Shown in pieces: positions 21,674-33,552 of a stretch of 64,000 nt of DNA. How positions within the stretch are numbered: the stretch's first letter is position 1; each line of letters opens with the position of its first letter. This stretch comes from Eutreptiella sp. 'Long Island Sound 2002' (lineage: Eukaryota > Euglenozoa > Euglenophyceae > Eutreptiales > Eutreptiaceae): contig OZ038381.1 in NCBI GenBank assembly GCA_964036045.1, positions 135,128,306 to 135,192,305 of the forward strand. The letters run 5' to 3'. The position numbers were made by a program, and so were the translations under genes. The notes under the pieces were generated by a model. That model searched no databases. It was not told where the DNA came from and worked only from the letters and a program-made list of their open reading frames with translations.

Positions 21674-24600
21674 GACATACCAACACGGAACCCCCACCAC
21701 GTCTACACACCGTCCACCGAGCACGGCACTGGCACAGCACACACGGACACCACAGGCACCGCACACACTCCCACCAGCATGCGCGCGCCACCAGCCCCCA
21801 TCCCCCCACGCCGCTGTCCGTCCACAGGTACCACCAACCACCAGCCACCGCATGTCCCCTCTGCGTTCGCCAGCGGTTACCACAGACAGCCCTGCCCTGC
21901 AACCCAGACCACTGGGTCTGCCTGGGAGCCCCGCACCGCCTCACCCGCTGCCCCCACTGCGGGGACCTCAACCCCCGCCACCGCGAGCGGCCCGCGGCCC
22001 CAGCCGAACCCCCCCCCGCCAGCCACCCCAGCTTTTTCGGGTTCCTCACCGACACCCTCCGGGACCACCTGGGAGGGTACTACGTGGCGGACGCGGCGGA
22101 CCACGCATGGACCATAGCCGTGGCCACGGGCAGCACACCCCTGCCCCCCCACAGCCCACCCCTACGCCACAGCGGAGGCGGCTTGAACGTGGCGGCCCGC
22201 CACATCCTCCTCGCCCTATACCTCCACCACCGAGACCTACACCTCCCAGACCCACAACTCCCGGCCCCCCAAGCAGCAGCCCTGACGCCAGAAGCGTGGG
22301 CCGACACGGCGCCAGAGGAGATAGCAGCCTACCTCCGAATCACTTGCCGCCGGTTCAAACACGCCTCGGCCGACGGAAGGGAACACCTTACCCACTCAGC
22401 GCACTCCTCTACCCGGCACACCACCCCCACCCCGCACAACAGAAGCCCCCGGAGGGCTGGGCGTCTTTTGGGGACGCCCACCTGGCCGCCCCCGACGAGG
22501 CCACCGCCAGGGGGATGGGCCTCACGGACCAGGAAACCTACGTCAGAGGCCTCAAGACGAGCCTCCAAGAGGCACACCGCTGGCACGCCTGCTCCCCGTC
22601 GCCCCCACGGGGACAGGGGGGTTCACCCGCCCCCGACACCCACCAGGCCAAGAAGACCAAGAAAGGTCAGGGGGCCCGCCAACGCGCCCGCCAGCAGGGC
22701 GCGACGCCCCGACCAAGGCCCGGGTCCAGCCACACCGCACCACCCCACGCCCAGACCCCCGGAGCACACCAACAACACCGCCACCGCCAGCGCCCACCAC
22801 CACCACCGTACCGCAGCACCCAAACCCTGCAGCCCAGTCAGCCACCACCGCCCACACACGTCCACACCATGCCAGGACCACCATACGCGCAGGGCCAGGG
22901 GACATGGCACCACCAACACCACCACCACGCCCCCGTCCCTCCCAACCCCTACCCCCTAATGCCCCCATGCTACAGCGACTCCCACCAGCTACATCCCCAC
23001 CACGCTCCAGCACAACCAGGCCCCGCGAACCACCCACCCAGCATAGCGCACACCACCGCACCACACCATCACGTATTCCACCACCACCAGCCCCTGCCAC
23101 CACACCCACCAACGCCGGGGTACCACACACAACCGGCACACCCTCCACACCACCACCACGCGGTCCAGCACCACCCGCCGCCCCCGCTACACGGGCCCAC
23201 GACATACGAGCCACGGAACACCCCCATGGACCCGCGAGGAGCCGCGCACGCACACCAGCAACACCAGGGCCTAGTAGGAGCGCCCCACCACCACCAACAG
23301 CTTCCCCACCCACACCCCATACCAGCGGGCACCATCCACCAGCAGCCACCCATCACATACGGACCACAGCCCCACCCGGGGGCTCATGCGGCCGCCTCCC
23401 ACCCGCACCCTGGCACCACAACCAGTCAAGAACCGCAAGGGCCACACGGCGCACACACGCAACACCCACACGAGCCACAGGGACGCCCGGACCCCCAGCC
23501 AGCACAACACCCACCCCCGCCCCCCCCACCCCACCACCACCAGCAGCCCCCCCACCAACACCCCATACCAGCGTGCACCATCCACCAGCAGCCACCCATT
23601 ACATACGGACCACAGCCCCATCCGGACGCTCATGCGGCCGCCTCCCACCCACACCCCGGCACCACAACCAGTCAAGAACCGCAAGGGCCGCACGGCGCAC
23701 ACACGCAACATCCACACGACCCACAGGGACGCCCAGACCCCCAGCCAGCACAACACCCGACCCCGCCCCCCCCACCACCAACAGCGCCACCCCCACACCA
23801 CCCCCCCCCCCGCCCCCCCCCCGAGACCAGGCCACGGACACAACACGCGGCAGCCAGCACCAGCCAATTGACGTCGATACCCCCGCCGACACACGCCACC
23901 GGGAATCCCCCCCTCCCGCGACCGCCACAAGAGACCCCATCACCGGACCCCACGCGCGACAACGACGACCACCCCCCCCAACCCACACCACCCCCCCCAT
24001 CACACCCCGCACCACCAGCCGCCGCACCGGCCGAACCCTACGCCCTACACAACCCCGCGGCGGTACGGCAGCACCTCCGGGGACTCGGGGAACAGGACGT
24101 CGTGCTGTACCTCCGCACCTCCGGCACCAGCACCCCCATCCGGGCGGCCACCCTGGTCCAGGCCGCCACCCTGGGGGAAGGCGTCAGAGACTTCCTCTTC
24201 GACGCCTTCCTCCACGTCGCCCGACACGAGCGCCCCCCACGCGCCACCCCAGACAGCGAGAGCCCGCCCCCCACGGGGAGCCGGATCTGAATGCCCCCCA
24301 TCGACTGGGGGCGACACCTGGTTGGACACCCCGTGCCGGGCCGGGTGGACACCAAGGGCCGCACCCGCTACCAGGAGCCCGACATGGCCCACCCCCCACC
24401 CGACGCCACCCCCGACAGCACCAAAGAGTGGGAGGGGGAAACATGGGTAGCCCGGATGGCCTCCCTGAGCAACTTCCGGCACCACGTCCCGGGGGACATC
24501 CCCACCCCCGACGAGCAGCAGCCAGCCCCCTCCACGTACATGACCCTCATGTACAATCTGCACTACACCCTCTCAACCACCACCTACCACGCACCCACAG

Positions 24601-24980
24601 ACCACTGGGTGGTACACGGCACCGACTCCCTCCTCCCCGCCGACTACACCCCCCCCCCACACAACCCAGGCCCCGACACGTACGCCAGGGGGGACGACCC
24701 GGACGACCCCCACATCTGGGGCACGTGGGAACCCAAATCCCTGGACACGCTGCTCTCCATCCGCAGCGGCTACCAGGGCCTTGGTAGGGCGATGTATTGC
24801 CTCGCCAAGTGGACCCAACGGACCCGGGGGATCCCCACGGACCGATGGGTGTGGGTGGTCACGCTGCGCCCCAGGCAGAGGGAAGCCCCCCCAAACCGCA
24901 GGGGACCCACCCCCCCACGCCCCACCACCCTACAATTATGCCCGTACATGGTGGCAGCCCGCCTCATGACGCTGCTGTAG
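21674..24980 (+). pseudogene. LINE A downstream coding block (ORF3): Cys/His motif, His/Pro-rich repeats, unknown domain
   Basis: After the RT stop a new frame opens. A zinc-ribbon-like pattern (TACPLCVRQR, then C, H, C and RCPHCGD, about 21847-21960) leads into a folded segment (GYYVADAADHAWTIAVATG and NVAARHILLALYLHHRDL). Near 22400 the frame shifts and continues as DEATARGMGLTDQETYVRGL, then a very His/Pro/Gln-rich region containing a 246 bp duplication. A second folded segment follows (VRQHLRGLGEQDVVLYLRTS, about 24060-24120, and TDHWVVHGTDSL, about 24600-24635) with a TGA at 24288 between its halves. I do not recognise either domain. Because the open frames keep the same coding bias as the RT ORF, I infer it belongs to LINE A, but a neighbouring element is possible. 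Confidence 0.55.
23313..23804 (+). repeat. Two tandem copies of a 246 bp unit in the His/Pro-rich region
   Basis: CACCCCATACCAGCG and the next 230 bases or so recur 246 bases later, with scattered substitutions. The length is a multiple of three and the copies encode near-identical peptides (TIHQQPPITYGPQPHP in both). It is a coding tandem duplication. Confidence 0.85.
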
Positions 24981-25116
24981 CCGGGCCCAGACACCCCCAC
25001 CCAAAACTACCCCCACCTCACAGAGGAGGACATGCCAGGCATCCAGTGATGCTTCTTCCAGACCCTCGACTACCTCCAGCAAACACACCCGCACGTCCTG
25101 GAGCAGATATGGCCAC

Positions 25117-27207
25117 CCCCCGGGTAACCCACGTGCCCGCGCAGCCGAGACAACGCCGCCACGCCAGCACCAGCACGCACGGATCACCAGGGAAAACGCG
25201 CGCACACGCCCGGTGCCCGAACCTGCACCCTCGTTCTCGCTGCTTACAGGACCCAGCATCATACGCCCGCCCCCGAAGCCCAGGACCCTCCGCCGTCTCC
25301 CACAGCCCTCTCCTCCGCCTCCGACTCCACAACCTCCACCACCACGACCACCTCATCCACCACCACCACCACATCCTCATCCAGCACTCCACCCCCCAGG
25401 CCGCGGGGGACACCTCCCAAACGGGCCTCCAAACCCGCCCCCACCGCGAGCAGCCCCGCCGCCGCCAAGGCCCACGCCCCGACGAAGCCCACACCCACGA
25501 CCCAGCCGTAGCCCAAGACCGCCGCCAAACGGCCACCCAAACCCGTCAGCACGCCACGACCGCAACCCGCAGCCAAGCCCAAACCCAAGCCCAAACCCGG
25601 CGCCACGACGGCAGCGCGAACCCGGCCCCCCGAGGACGTCCTCTACGACATCCGGCCCCAGCCGTCCCAGGCCCGAAGGCAGCAGCGCCCAGCGCGGCGC
25701 CCCCCACCGTCACCGACGCCAACGCCACCACCTTCATGGCGGAGCGCGCCGCGGCCGAAGCGCGACGCACCTCGTCCCGCCACCTCTCAAAGCCCGCACC
25801 CCAGGTCCACGGACCGCTCCCGACCAAGCCAGAACGACGCCAGGGTCCACCAGCAGCGTCCCCGCCCCCCTACCAGCCCTCGATGACAGCCCACATGCAA
25901 CACATGCCCCACTACCGCCGCCGCCGCGAATCCCCGCCCAACCCCGAGGCGGAGACCGTACGCGCACACCCGCGGGTCCACATCCGCGTGCACCCCCACT
26001 CCCCACGCACCCCCACGGAACAGGACTACAAGGAATCCCCCAGGCCCGCCACCGCCGCCGGTCCCCACGACCCCGTCACACCCACCCACGCCCACTCCTC
26101 CGCCCAAGACCGCAGGCCCGCCCAGGAACAGTGGTGGCAGCGCTGGACCCACACGCAGCTCTGGGAGCTGCGGAAGTGGGCCCGGGGAGAGCCCTCCCTC
26201 GAGGGCCTGGTCCATCGGCCCCGCAAGGGGTCGGTGGAAAACTGCCGCCTCCGGCCGGCGGGGGGGTGGATGCCGCAGGCCGCATGAGAAGCCATGCTGG
26301 TCGATGCGCTCCGCCCCCTGGGAGTCCACCCCCGCAACCTCCCCGCGCCCCAGGACCACCCGTATGTCCTCAGGCGCCTGCGGGAGACCCTCCAGGAAAC
26401 GCAGCGAGACGGCATCCGCCTGTGGAACATCACCCAAAGCCCAGCCCCGCACGCACACACCCCCTCACCACCCCACAAGCGTCGGCACACCGACACCGGC
26501 GACACCCACAGCACCCCAGGAGCCCTGCACGCCACACAACACGACGCGCCTGACCCCCCGGCCAGCGGCGCCGCCATCGAACCCCGTTACCCAGCAAACC
26601 ACCACCACGGGGCGCCACGCCAGGCCCCGCCCAGAAGTTACCAAACGAACCGGACGCCGAAGGAAGCCAACGCACACGACAACGAGCACCACTACGCCCA
26701 AAGGCGCCGAACCCAGGCCCGCTACCGTGGGCTCCTCTCCACCCTCAGCACGACACACACGTCGCTGGCGTCACTCCTCCGCCGTGCCCCCTCCCACGCC
26801 GCCGCCCCGCCCCCCCCCCCCTCCCGCCGCACATCCCCACGCCGCCCAGCACCCAGCCCCACACACTGCGCCACAGCATCGCCCTGGTCCGGCTCCTCCA
26901 CCATCGCGCCACTTGGCACCTCACAGTAGACCGCCGTCCTGTGGTCCCGCTCCCCCCGGCACCGCTCCCGGGGCCGCACCCGGCCCACGTCGTGTTTGCC
27001 CCCACGTCGCGGGCCGCGGACATCCTCCCCCTCCTCGCCGCCACCCCTCCCGGGCATCGCATACTGCTTGCCGCCAACCCCTCGGTCCTCAGTGAGGTCC
27101 TCATCGGGCACGCCGACGCCCTGCACGTGCGCCCGCTGCTGCCCAACCTGCACGCTGCGTACGCCCCCGGCACGCCCGTAGACCCCTCCGTGTGGGACTC
27201 CCAGTGA
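25117..27207 (+). pseudogene. LINE A last coding block (ORF4), Pro-rich with two short folded segments
   Basis: All three frames are Pro/Arg/Thr-rich and open for long stretches, so frame choice relies on non-repetitive peptides. One frame carries QWWQRWTHTQLWELRKWARG (about 26128-26190) and, after TGA 26285, LVDALRPLGVHPRNL and VLRRLRETLQETQRDGIRLW. Another frame carries the final segment ending at 27207: LRHSIALVRLLHHRATWHL, VVFAPTSRAADILPLLA and IGHADALHVRPLLPNL. At least one frameshift separates them. LINE B shows a comparable Pro/Gln-rich block with an AEREAR-type helix after its RNase H. I do not recognise a function. Confidence 0.45.
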
Positions 27208-28534
27208 GGCCACCGGGCACCGGCCGGCCCGCACGCACCACGCCGCACCCGCCTCGGGCGCACGACCCCGTGGACGCCGCTACCCACACGCCCGGCCCCG
27301 CGCAACCGCCTAACCGAGCCAGAACCCAAGCACAAATCAAACCCGAGCCACACCCCGAAACCGCTAACCCTTGACTCCTAACCAAGCCCGCCGAGGGAAC
27401 AACGTAACCACAGCCCACACCCACAGCCCACACAGCCGCCTAACCAGCCAGCTCCAGAAGTAAAGAGACACCTCACCAAACCCACCCTGACCCAAGCCCG
27501 TGTACATCAGGACGCGCGAGCCGCACCCCTGGGGCGCGACCGCCGCCACAGCACCGACGACACACGCCAGAGGACTCAACGCTATTGCACAGCCGCACCA
27601 GCAGCCCGTGCCTGTGTCTGCAGTGTACGCGCGCCCCTGTTTTTCTCTTTTGTGTTTTTTCTTTTTTTTTTTCCCCCAGTAAAAAAAAAAAAAACAAGTA
27701 AAAAAAAAAACAAAAAAAACGAAAAATAGGGGGGGAGGAAGAGGGACGCAACCACCCATGGCACACGCGCACCGCACACAGCACGCACACCGGTGAACAG
27801 GAGCCCAGTGGCCCAGGACTCCGCACATGCAACACAACACACCGAGCGAGCACACCGGTGAACAGGAGCCAGCTGGCCCAGGACACCGCAGGCGCACCAC
27901 AGCAAACCGCGCGGGCACACCGGTGAACAGGAGCCCAGCGGCCCAGGACACTGCACACACGTAGGGCGGCCGAGGGACAGGAAAGAACCAATACCCCATG
28001 GGTCGGACGCACTGGGGCGACCCAGCCGACCCACCGGGCCAGTGGCAGGAGCGGTACTCCAAGGCCACTGGTCCGAGCCCTGCCAGGCTGCATCGGGGAC
28101 CATGGCAAACGTCACCCGGAGCCATGGAAGCAACCGGTGACAGGCGAGCCGGTACACAGTCCAGGAGGGGGTCACCTGCCAAGCAGAGTGGCCTCGCAAC
28201 TCAAGCCACAAGGGTGAGGCGGTCGTACCGTAGACAAGCGGGAGCAATACCCCTTGTGGTGAGAGATACTCCACACGGCTGGGCAGCCCCCCAGAGCTGC
28301 CGCCCAAAGGAGGGGGCATGTGGCCCTACCCATGGACACATGTGGGGACAACCTCCCACCCGGGACACATGGACCGGGTGGCCGCGACAGTGCCCTCCCA
28401 AGCACATGCGGGAGCGGCTCAAGAGGCACCTGACATAGGGCAGTGGGAGGGACAGGACGTCCCCTTGGTAAGACCTTCTTCCTGCAATGTCAAAGGAGGC
28501 ATCCCGAGCTCCCGAAGATACCTACCTACCTACC
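27208..28534 (+). other. LINE A 3' untranslated region with T/A-run hairpin and (TACC)n tail
   Basis: No protein is supported here. A T-rich run (27641-27673) is followed at once by long A runs (27681-27728), which could fold as a hairpin. Three tandem 64-65 bp units containing CACCGGTGAACAGGAGCC start near 27787, 27851 and 27916. The last part (28321-28534) ends in GATACCTACCTACCTACC and is the segment reused in the truncated minus-strand copy at 40084-40289. The 3' end carries short tandem repeats rather than poly(A), as in some LINE clades. Confidence 0.8.
27787..27980 (+). repeat. Three tandem 64-65 bp units in the LINE A 3' UTR
   Basis: CACCGGTGAACAGGAGCC occurs at 27787, 27851 and 27916, with a shared GGCCCAGGAC about 25 bases on and differing spacer sequence. 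Each pair is 64-65 bases apart. Confidence 0.85.
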
Positions 28535-28539
28535 TTCAT

Positions 28540-31246
28540 TGTGGTATAATTATTTAGACCGGTCGGCGACGTTTCTCTATCTTTGATCCCCTTGGTCCAT
28601 GTTGTAGATCAAGAGGAGACCGGATATGGCGGGGGGCACCGATTATGAGTGTCCTCACCCCTCCCTTGGGGCATGGGGGACGCCTACGCCGTATGTGGGG
28701 CCTCCATGTGTCCTTGGGACATGGGGGGGGGGCTGGAGCCCATTGGGGTCCTCCCATCCTCTCTTCAATGACTTCCGAGCGGACACAACGCTCTGAGAAG
28801 GGGGGTGAAGCCGGTTCTGACGCCGGTGGCCATCTTTGGGTCACTTGGGCTGTGTATCTATGGGCCGGCAAGCCGCCATTGGGTGATATCATACTCTCCC
28901 ATCCGCCTGACCTAACCTGATGTGATAGTGTGATAGGCTTGGCCATACCAGCTATGAGCGGCCATATTCAATACCGAGGCGCCGCCGGCTGAGATTTATA
29001 TATCCAAATGTCAGGAATCAACAGGGTTTTTTTATCATAATGTTTCCGTAATTTTTCAGCTATCCGTTCTGATTGTCAATGTATCGGCGACTGTCAGTTG
29101 GCTCGCGATTTTGCGGTAACCGATCGGTTAACTGGTATTTCCAGATATTTTAGCGGAAACCCCGATGAAGGGTTAAATTTCATCAGAAAAGGGTTCGTTG
29201 CTTCCGCAATTTTCATGTTATACACTCGCAAAATTAATCTGATTTTTTCAGACATTCAGAATCGGATTTTCAATTTCGAGGTCGCCGCACTTGATATGAT
29301 GCATTTCCAGTGGTCCTACATTTTTCCCCGATCACGAATCAACCTTCTTCTTGTTGTCTCCTTCATTTTTCTTGGAGATATAGGTGAAACAAAATTGATT
29401 CGTGAGGCCACTTTGAACACTCATATCTCCGGCTCAGTGCAAGGAATTTCAATTTTGAGATATGGGCTGGAATCGCCTTGGTCTCAACTTATTTTAGGGA
29501 GCGTCAAACGCCTTCGTTGTGTACACATGCCTGGTGAGGCAAGGGATAATGGTCAAGAGGGTAGAAAGTGATATATAACCCTTGGACCATGCAACCGGAT
29601 ATTTTAATGCAACTTTCTAGTGTACCGCATGAGTGTTGGTGTTGCATAGAAACCTTCCTTGGGTTCCTACGTATTTTTAACGTGAAGTTATGTCCATGGA
29701 GGGGCATGGCATACCATGGTGGGAGCCACTTTTAAGGGTATGTGTTATATGCATGGTATGTGCTTCGCTATGCTCACGCCCATGTTATATATCTCCGTTT
29801 GTAGGAAGATATGTGGAGTCATACGTGGCAAGGGCTTTGCCCATGTCCCAATGGTGAGCTCCGTAGCCCTAGACTAAGTCTACCGCACATCTAGTGCATG
29901 TGGGAAGGCTTACGGAGCGACCCACAAGCGCCACTATCAATTTTCCCATTTTCATGGTGCGTATCGTGAGGAGGTTCGAAGGTGTCCCCATGCGTCCATG
30001 TGGGGATCCAAGTGGGGGGATTGTTTGCAAATGGTCCCAAGCAATGGTGTTTTGAACCATATGATGATACCATGGGTGAGCGAAGTTATATACCATTGTG
30101 ATTACTTTGAATTTGGCAATATTTGCATGTTTTCGACCTCATTTTATGCTCATTTTTGTATTATATGTGCTCAACTGGTGGGCTAACAGTAAAGTGCCTA
30201 GAGATCCATTAACTATGGTATGTTGCTTATATGTTGGCATATGCTCGGGTGTTGCACCCCACCATACGCCGGATCACGTGGTCACTTTGGCGTGGCACAC
30301 GAGGCCTCACAAAATTAGGTCTCAAATTTGTGAGTGGACTTGTGAAGCATGGCATGTGTATATCCAGAGGGGTTTGAGAGCCAATGTTGGGATATTCCTG
30401 GGCATGGACCTTTGGTCTTTATCACCCTTGTATATTACTTTCCGGTTTGACACATGCATGGAGCATTTGAATCCTTGCCGTATGCATTTTTGAGTATATA
30501 ATTGAATTTTGGGCACTATGGTGTGATTTGCCTAATTTTGCTATGTTGTGAGGTCATCTTCATGGGGGAAATCTCCAAGCCCAATTGACTCCAAGTCCAA
30601 CTAAGGTTATGTCAGGGTAGGGCATGGTCCTGAGTGCCACTCTAGGCCATGACACGCCACCTCCCCTATTGGGCTAGGATTTAGAGGCTTGGGAGGGAAC
30701 ACATTTTTGGGGTTTGTGTAGTGACTTTTGACAGATGGCAATCAGCCATCTTATTTGACTGGGTTCAGGGCATCAAGTTGGCGAGTCAAGGGAAGGTCCT
30801 GAGTCCAGGGAATGAGGGGTCTATGGCTGTGATTGTGTATGTTTCCATCTTTCCCCAATGTTGCTTGATTTGTGTTCATATGCCAATTTCAGGGCTTCTT
30901 TTTCCATTATTCTATTGGTGCAATTCTATGTAAATGCCCAACCCCCGTGTCTCCGTGTGCACCGTGAGACGATCGGCGTGTTGAAAGGAGTTGTTGAGTG
31001 TCAACGCGGGACTTCAAACACCCTTGGAAGCCCTCAGTGTGGATTTGGATTTGAGCTATTGTACTTGGGAGTTGGTTATTGCAAGGGATCAGGATTTGTG
31101 TGAAGGAGCCACATTTTACTATTTTTTGTGGCAAATTGTGCAGGATAGGGCAAGATCATGCAGAACCTGGTGAGAAGCAAGACAATAGGAGTGACAGGAA
31201 ATGGTGGAAGGGGTACAGCAGGAGCCGGTCCTGGTAGAGACCTTCT
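28540..31246 (+). repeat. Second chromovirus LTR plus leader and first gag codons
   Basis: It starts TGTGGTATAAT five bases after the LINE A tail and matches 9375-11173 and then 1-3072, without the MITE-like insertion. It includes the gag start codon at 31158 and the first 29 codons or so, then stops matching at 31246 where LINE C begins. Because it continues into gag, it is a 5' LTR or a middle LTR of a tandem array and not a solo LTR. Confidence 0.88.
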
Positions 31247-31299
31247 GTACTACAACTACCTTATAGAAAAACACCACATCACCTCTCACTTTCCACACG

Positions 31300-32735
31300 G
31301 TGGAAAAAAAATACCAGAACGGCAGACCATATTTATTCTGTCCTGGCATGCAGCTCCCTCTCTAAATAACACAATCGACACCTATACATGTACTACATTA
31401 ACTTTAATAAAGCCTTTAATTTGGTAGTGCACAGCGGCCTGTGGCAACTCGTGGAAAAATTTGGCTTTTCCCCCTACACTCATCCAAGCCACCAAACCTC
31501 TTTACGACAACCCCCAGGACACCCCTCTGGTCAACGGCCATGGACTTTCCAGCTATGGCGTGAAAAGAGGAGTCTGCCAAGTGTGCTCCCTCTCCTCCAC
31601 ACTTTTCCTCATCTACCTTGAACCCATCCTGAGACACATTAAATCGCTGCTCTGCAACACATGGGACACCCTTCATGCATTGGTTGATGACATCCTGATT
31701 CGCATCTCCTGCCCCTTCACTGCCATCAAAATTTTTCCATTCCTTACTACCAACGCTGTGGATTATGGTGTGGGAATCAATGTTAAAAAATCTGAAATCC
31801 ACGCCATGTACGACTCACCTCATTTCTCACACGGCACCAAAGAGGGTCTCACGCTTTCCACATTCAACGAGTCCGGTAATCCACACTCAAACTACAGATA
31901 TCTGGGCGTCCATTTCTACACACAAGACTACCCCTCCCACCTGGTCGACGTCATCAGCAATGAAATTCACCCTTTTTTGGCTGAGCTATCCCCCCTCGAC
32001 CTCAAATGTCGTGAAATTGTTCTGGTCATCAGCAACCGTCTTACACCCGTTCTCGCTTACAGGATGATGTCTCACTCAATCCCGGAAACGGCCATCCTCA
32101 AACTTGATTCCTTGATCTCGACCAGATTAGTGTCTACTGCCAAAGACTCCGGCCTCGCATCTATTGCACCAAACACACCAGCAGCATAGAAGCACTCCCT
32201 CCCCTTAGTTGGAGGACTCAAACTGAACTTCATGCCAGCAGAAATCCACAGACAAAAAATCAACATCACCAACCGATTCCTGCTTCAAGAGGCCCCAACT
32301 GACGCGTCCTGCAACGTCATTCCCGCCCTCTGCTCCCCCACCCTAATCTTCTTCCAACAGTCCACCATGCAATCTGCCTATTGTTTTCAAGCTTGCATGT
32401 TTCGAGTGCCTCCTATGAACCCCGGCACCCCTCAGAATTTGCCCCTGGACACATCAATCAGGGTCAAATTTAATACAGGAACCGTTGCAGGGCTGGTTTC
32501 AGGCACGCAAACCGATACAGCGACTATCCATTTCGATCTGGACCAAAAAGGCGTCATCGTGCGCAAGCACCACGACTTTGAAATCAAGTGCCCAACACTG
32601 CAAAACAACCTACCCCCCTCCCAACTTACACCCCCACTGATCGCAGGGCTAACCAACACTACACCTCATTTCCCCGAATTTCTGGTCCCTGAAGTCTTGA
32701 AACCTCTGGTATCCTACTCCCACCTCCTAAAATGA
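31300..32735 (+). pseudogene. LINE C reverse transcriptase
   Basis: LINE-type RT motifs are visible: a degraded motif A, YINFNKAFNLV (about 31391-31423), in which both expected Asp residues are Asn, so the enzyme is inactive; GVKRGVCQVCSLSSTLFLIYL (motif B, with the usual Gln and Pro altered); and ALVDDILIR, the catalytic box. A frameshift near 31460 separates motif A from the rest. After TAG 32187 the same frame continues through the thumb and linker region to TGA 32733. The Asp-to-Asn changes are what G-to-A mutation would give. Confidence 0.85.
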
Positions 32736-33546
32736 TGGGCTTGCCATCAAGGACTCCAACTTATCGCTGACTTTCCTGAAGCTCAACACATCTATGCGGA
32801 TGGCTTGCACCCCCCCGGCCATTCAAAAAACTGACTGGTGCGGCTATCGCCCCCCACCTGCATTCTGAGACCCAGGTCAGAGCAGCCCCCAGTCCCAAAC
32901 GAGGTTGCACAGCAGCTGAGTTTCTAAGCTGTATTCTCGCCCTACAGTACATCACGGAAGCAGTCAACTCAGGCTCTAGTCAAAAAACATTTCTCATTTT
33001 TTTGTGACAACGAAGCCGTAGTCAACAAAAACAATTCGTTAAAAACTAAGCCCACCCCCCCGATCCAATCCGATGGTATCTACGGGGAAGTGCTGTCACG
33101 TATCTGGCAGTTCCTCCACGCCACCTCAGCAACCATTCACATTGCATGGATTAAGGCGCATGCAAACATTCATGTGAACAAAATTGCTGACTGCATGGCA
33201 AAATGGGTAGCAAGAGCCACCCTCCCAGACTTTCACTACATCCCCTGAATGTTCCCAATTTTTTACTTCCACGGTCAACCACTGCTCTCCAAACTTTCTC
33301 CTGCTCAATACTCCAACCTTATTCCCCGCCCTGCACACACAGATATTTCTGTCCCTCTGTCATTCATGTGGCACCAAATAACCCCCCTCACCTTCCTTAC
33401 CCCCTTCAAATGGTCCAATGCAATCTACAGTATGAAAGGCTTTGCACCTTTCTACGAGAAACAGCCCCGCCCCTGCCCCTTCTGTAACAGCTCCGATCCA
33501 CTGGACCCAATTCCATACATCGTCTTCTGATCCTCCACATTTCCTT
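32736..33546 (+). pseudogene. LINE C RNase H and C-terminal Cys motif
   Basis: RNase H pieces appear in order in different frames: HIYADG (first Asp), TAAEFLSCILAL (the Glu), FFCDNEAVVNK (third acidic residue) and WIKAHANIHVNKIADCMAKW (His and final Asp). Several frameshifts and stops lie between them, so it is inactive. After TGA 33246 the frame resumes with a C-terminal segment ending in PCPFCNSSDPLDPIPYIVF, a Cys motif typical of LINE tails. The coding sequence is then cut by the retroposed unit and resumes at 36138. Confidence 0.82.
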
Positions 33547-33552
33547 TTTTAA

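Larger units (their letters stand above)
11174..28534 (+). mobile_element. LINE A: giant C/A-rich non-LTR retrotransposon, about 17.4 kb
   Basis: This is one compositionally uniform block whose plus strand has few T and almost no G runs, from the break in the LTR to a (TACC)n tail ending at 28534. It encodes a degenerate OTU-like region, a conserved middle region, a Tudor-like segment, an AP endonuclease, LINE-type RT, RNase H and a terminal zinc motif up to 21660. At least two further coding blocks follow, up to 27207. The 3' 206 bases recur on the minus strand at 40084-40289 with an 11 bp target duplication, which fixes the 3' end and shows LINE-type retrotransposition. Whether 11174 is the true 5' end is unknown. 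In-frame stops and frameshifts show it is dead. I cannot exclude that the part after 21660 comes from a second element of similar composition. Confidence 0.82.

Noticed and set aside
21213-24290. Single 1025-residue ORF starting inside the RT/RNase H gene.
   Set aside because: Its first part overlaps conserved RNase H and zinc codons in another frame; only the part after about 22400 looks coding.
24600-24640. Ulp1-type cysteine protease suggested by DHWVVHGTDSL.
   Set aside because: The spacing of His and Asp does not fit, and no Cys box follows.
28540-31246. Solo LTR.
   Set aside because: It continues into the leader and the gag start codon, so it is an LTR plus internal sequence.
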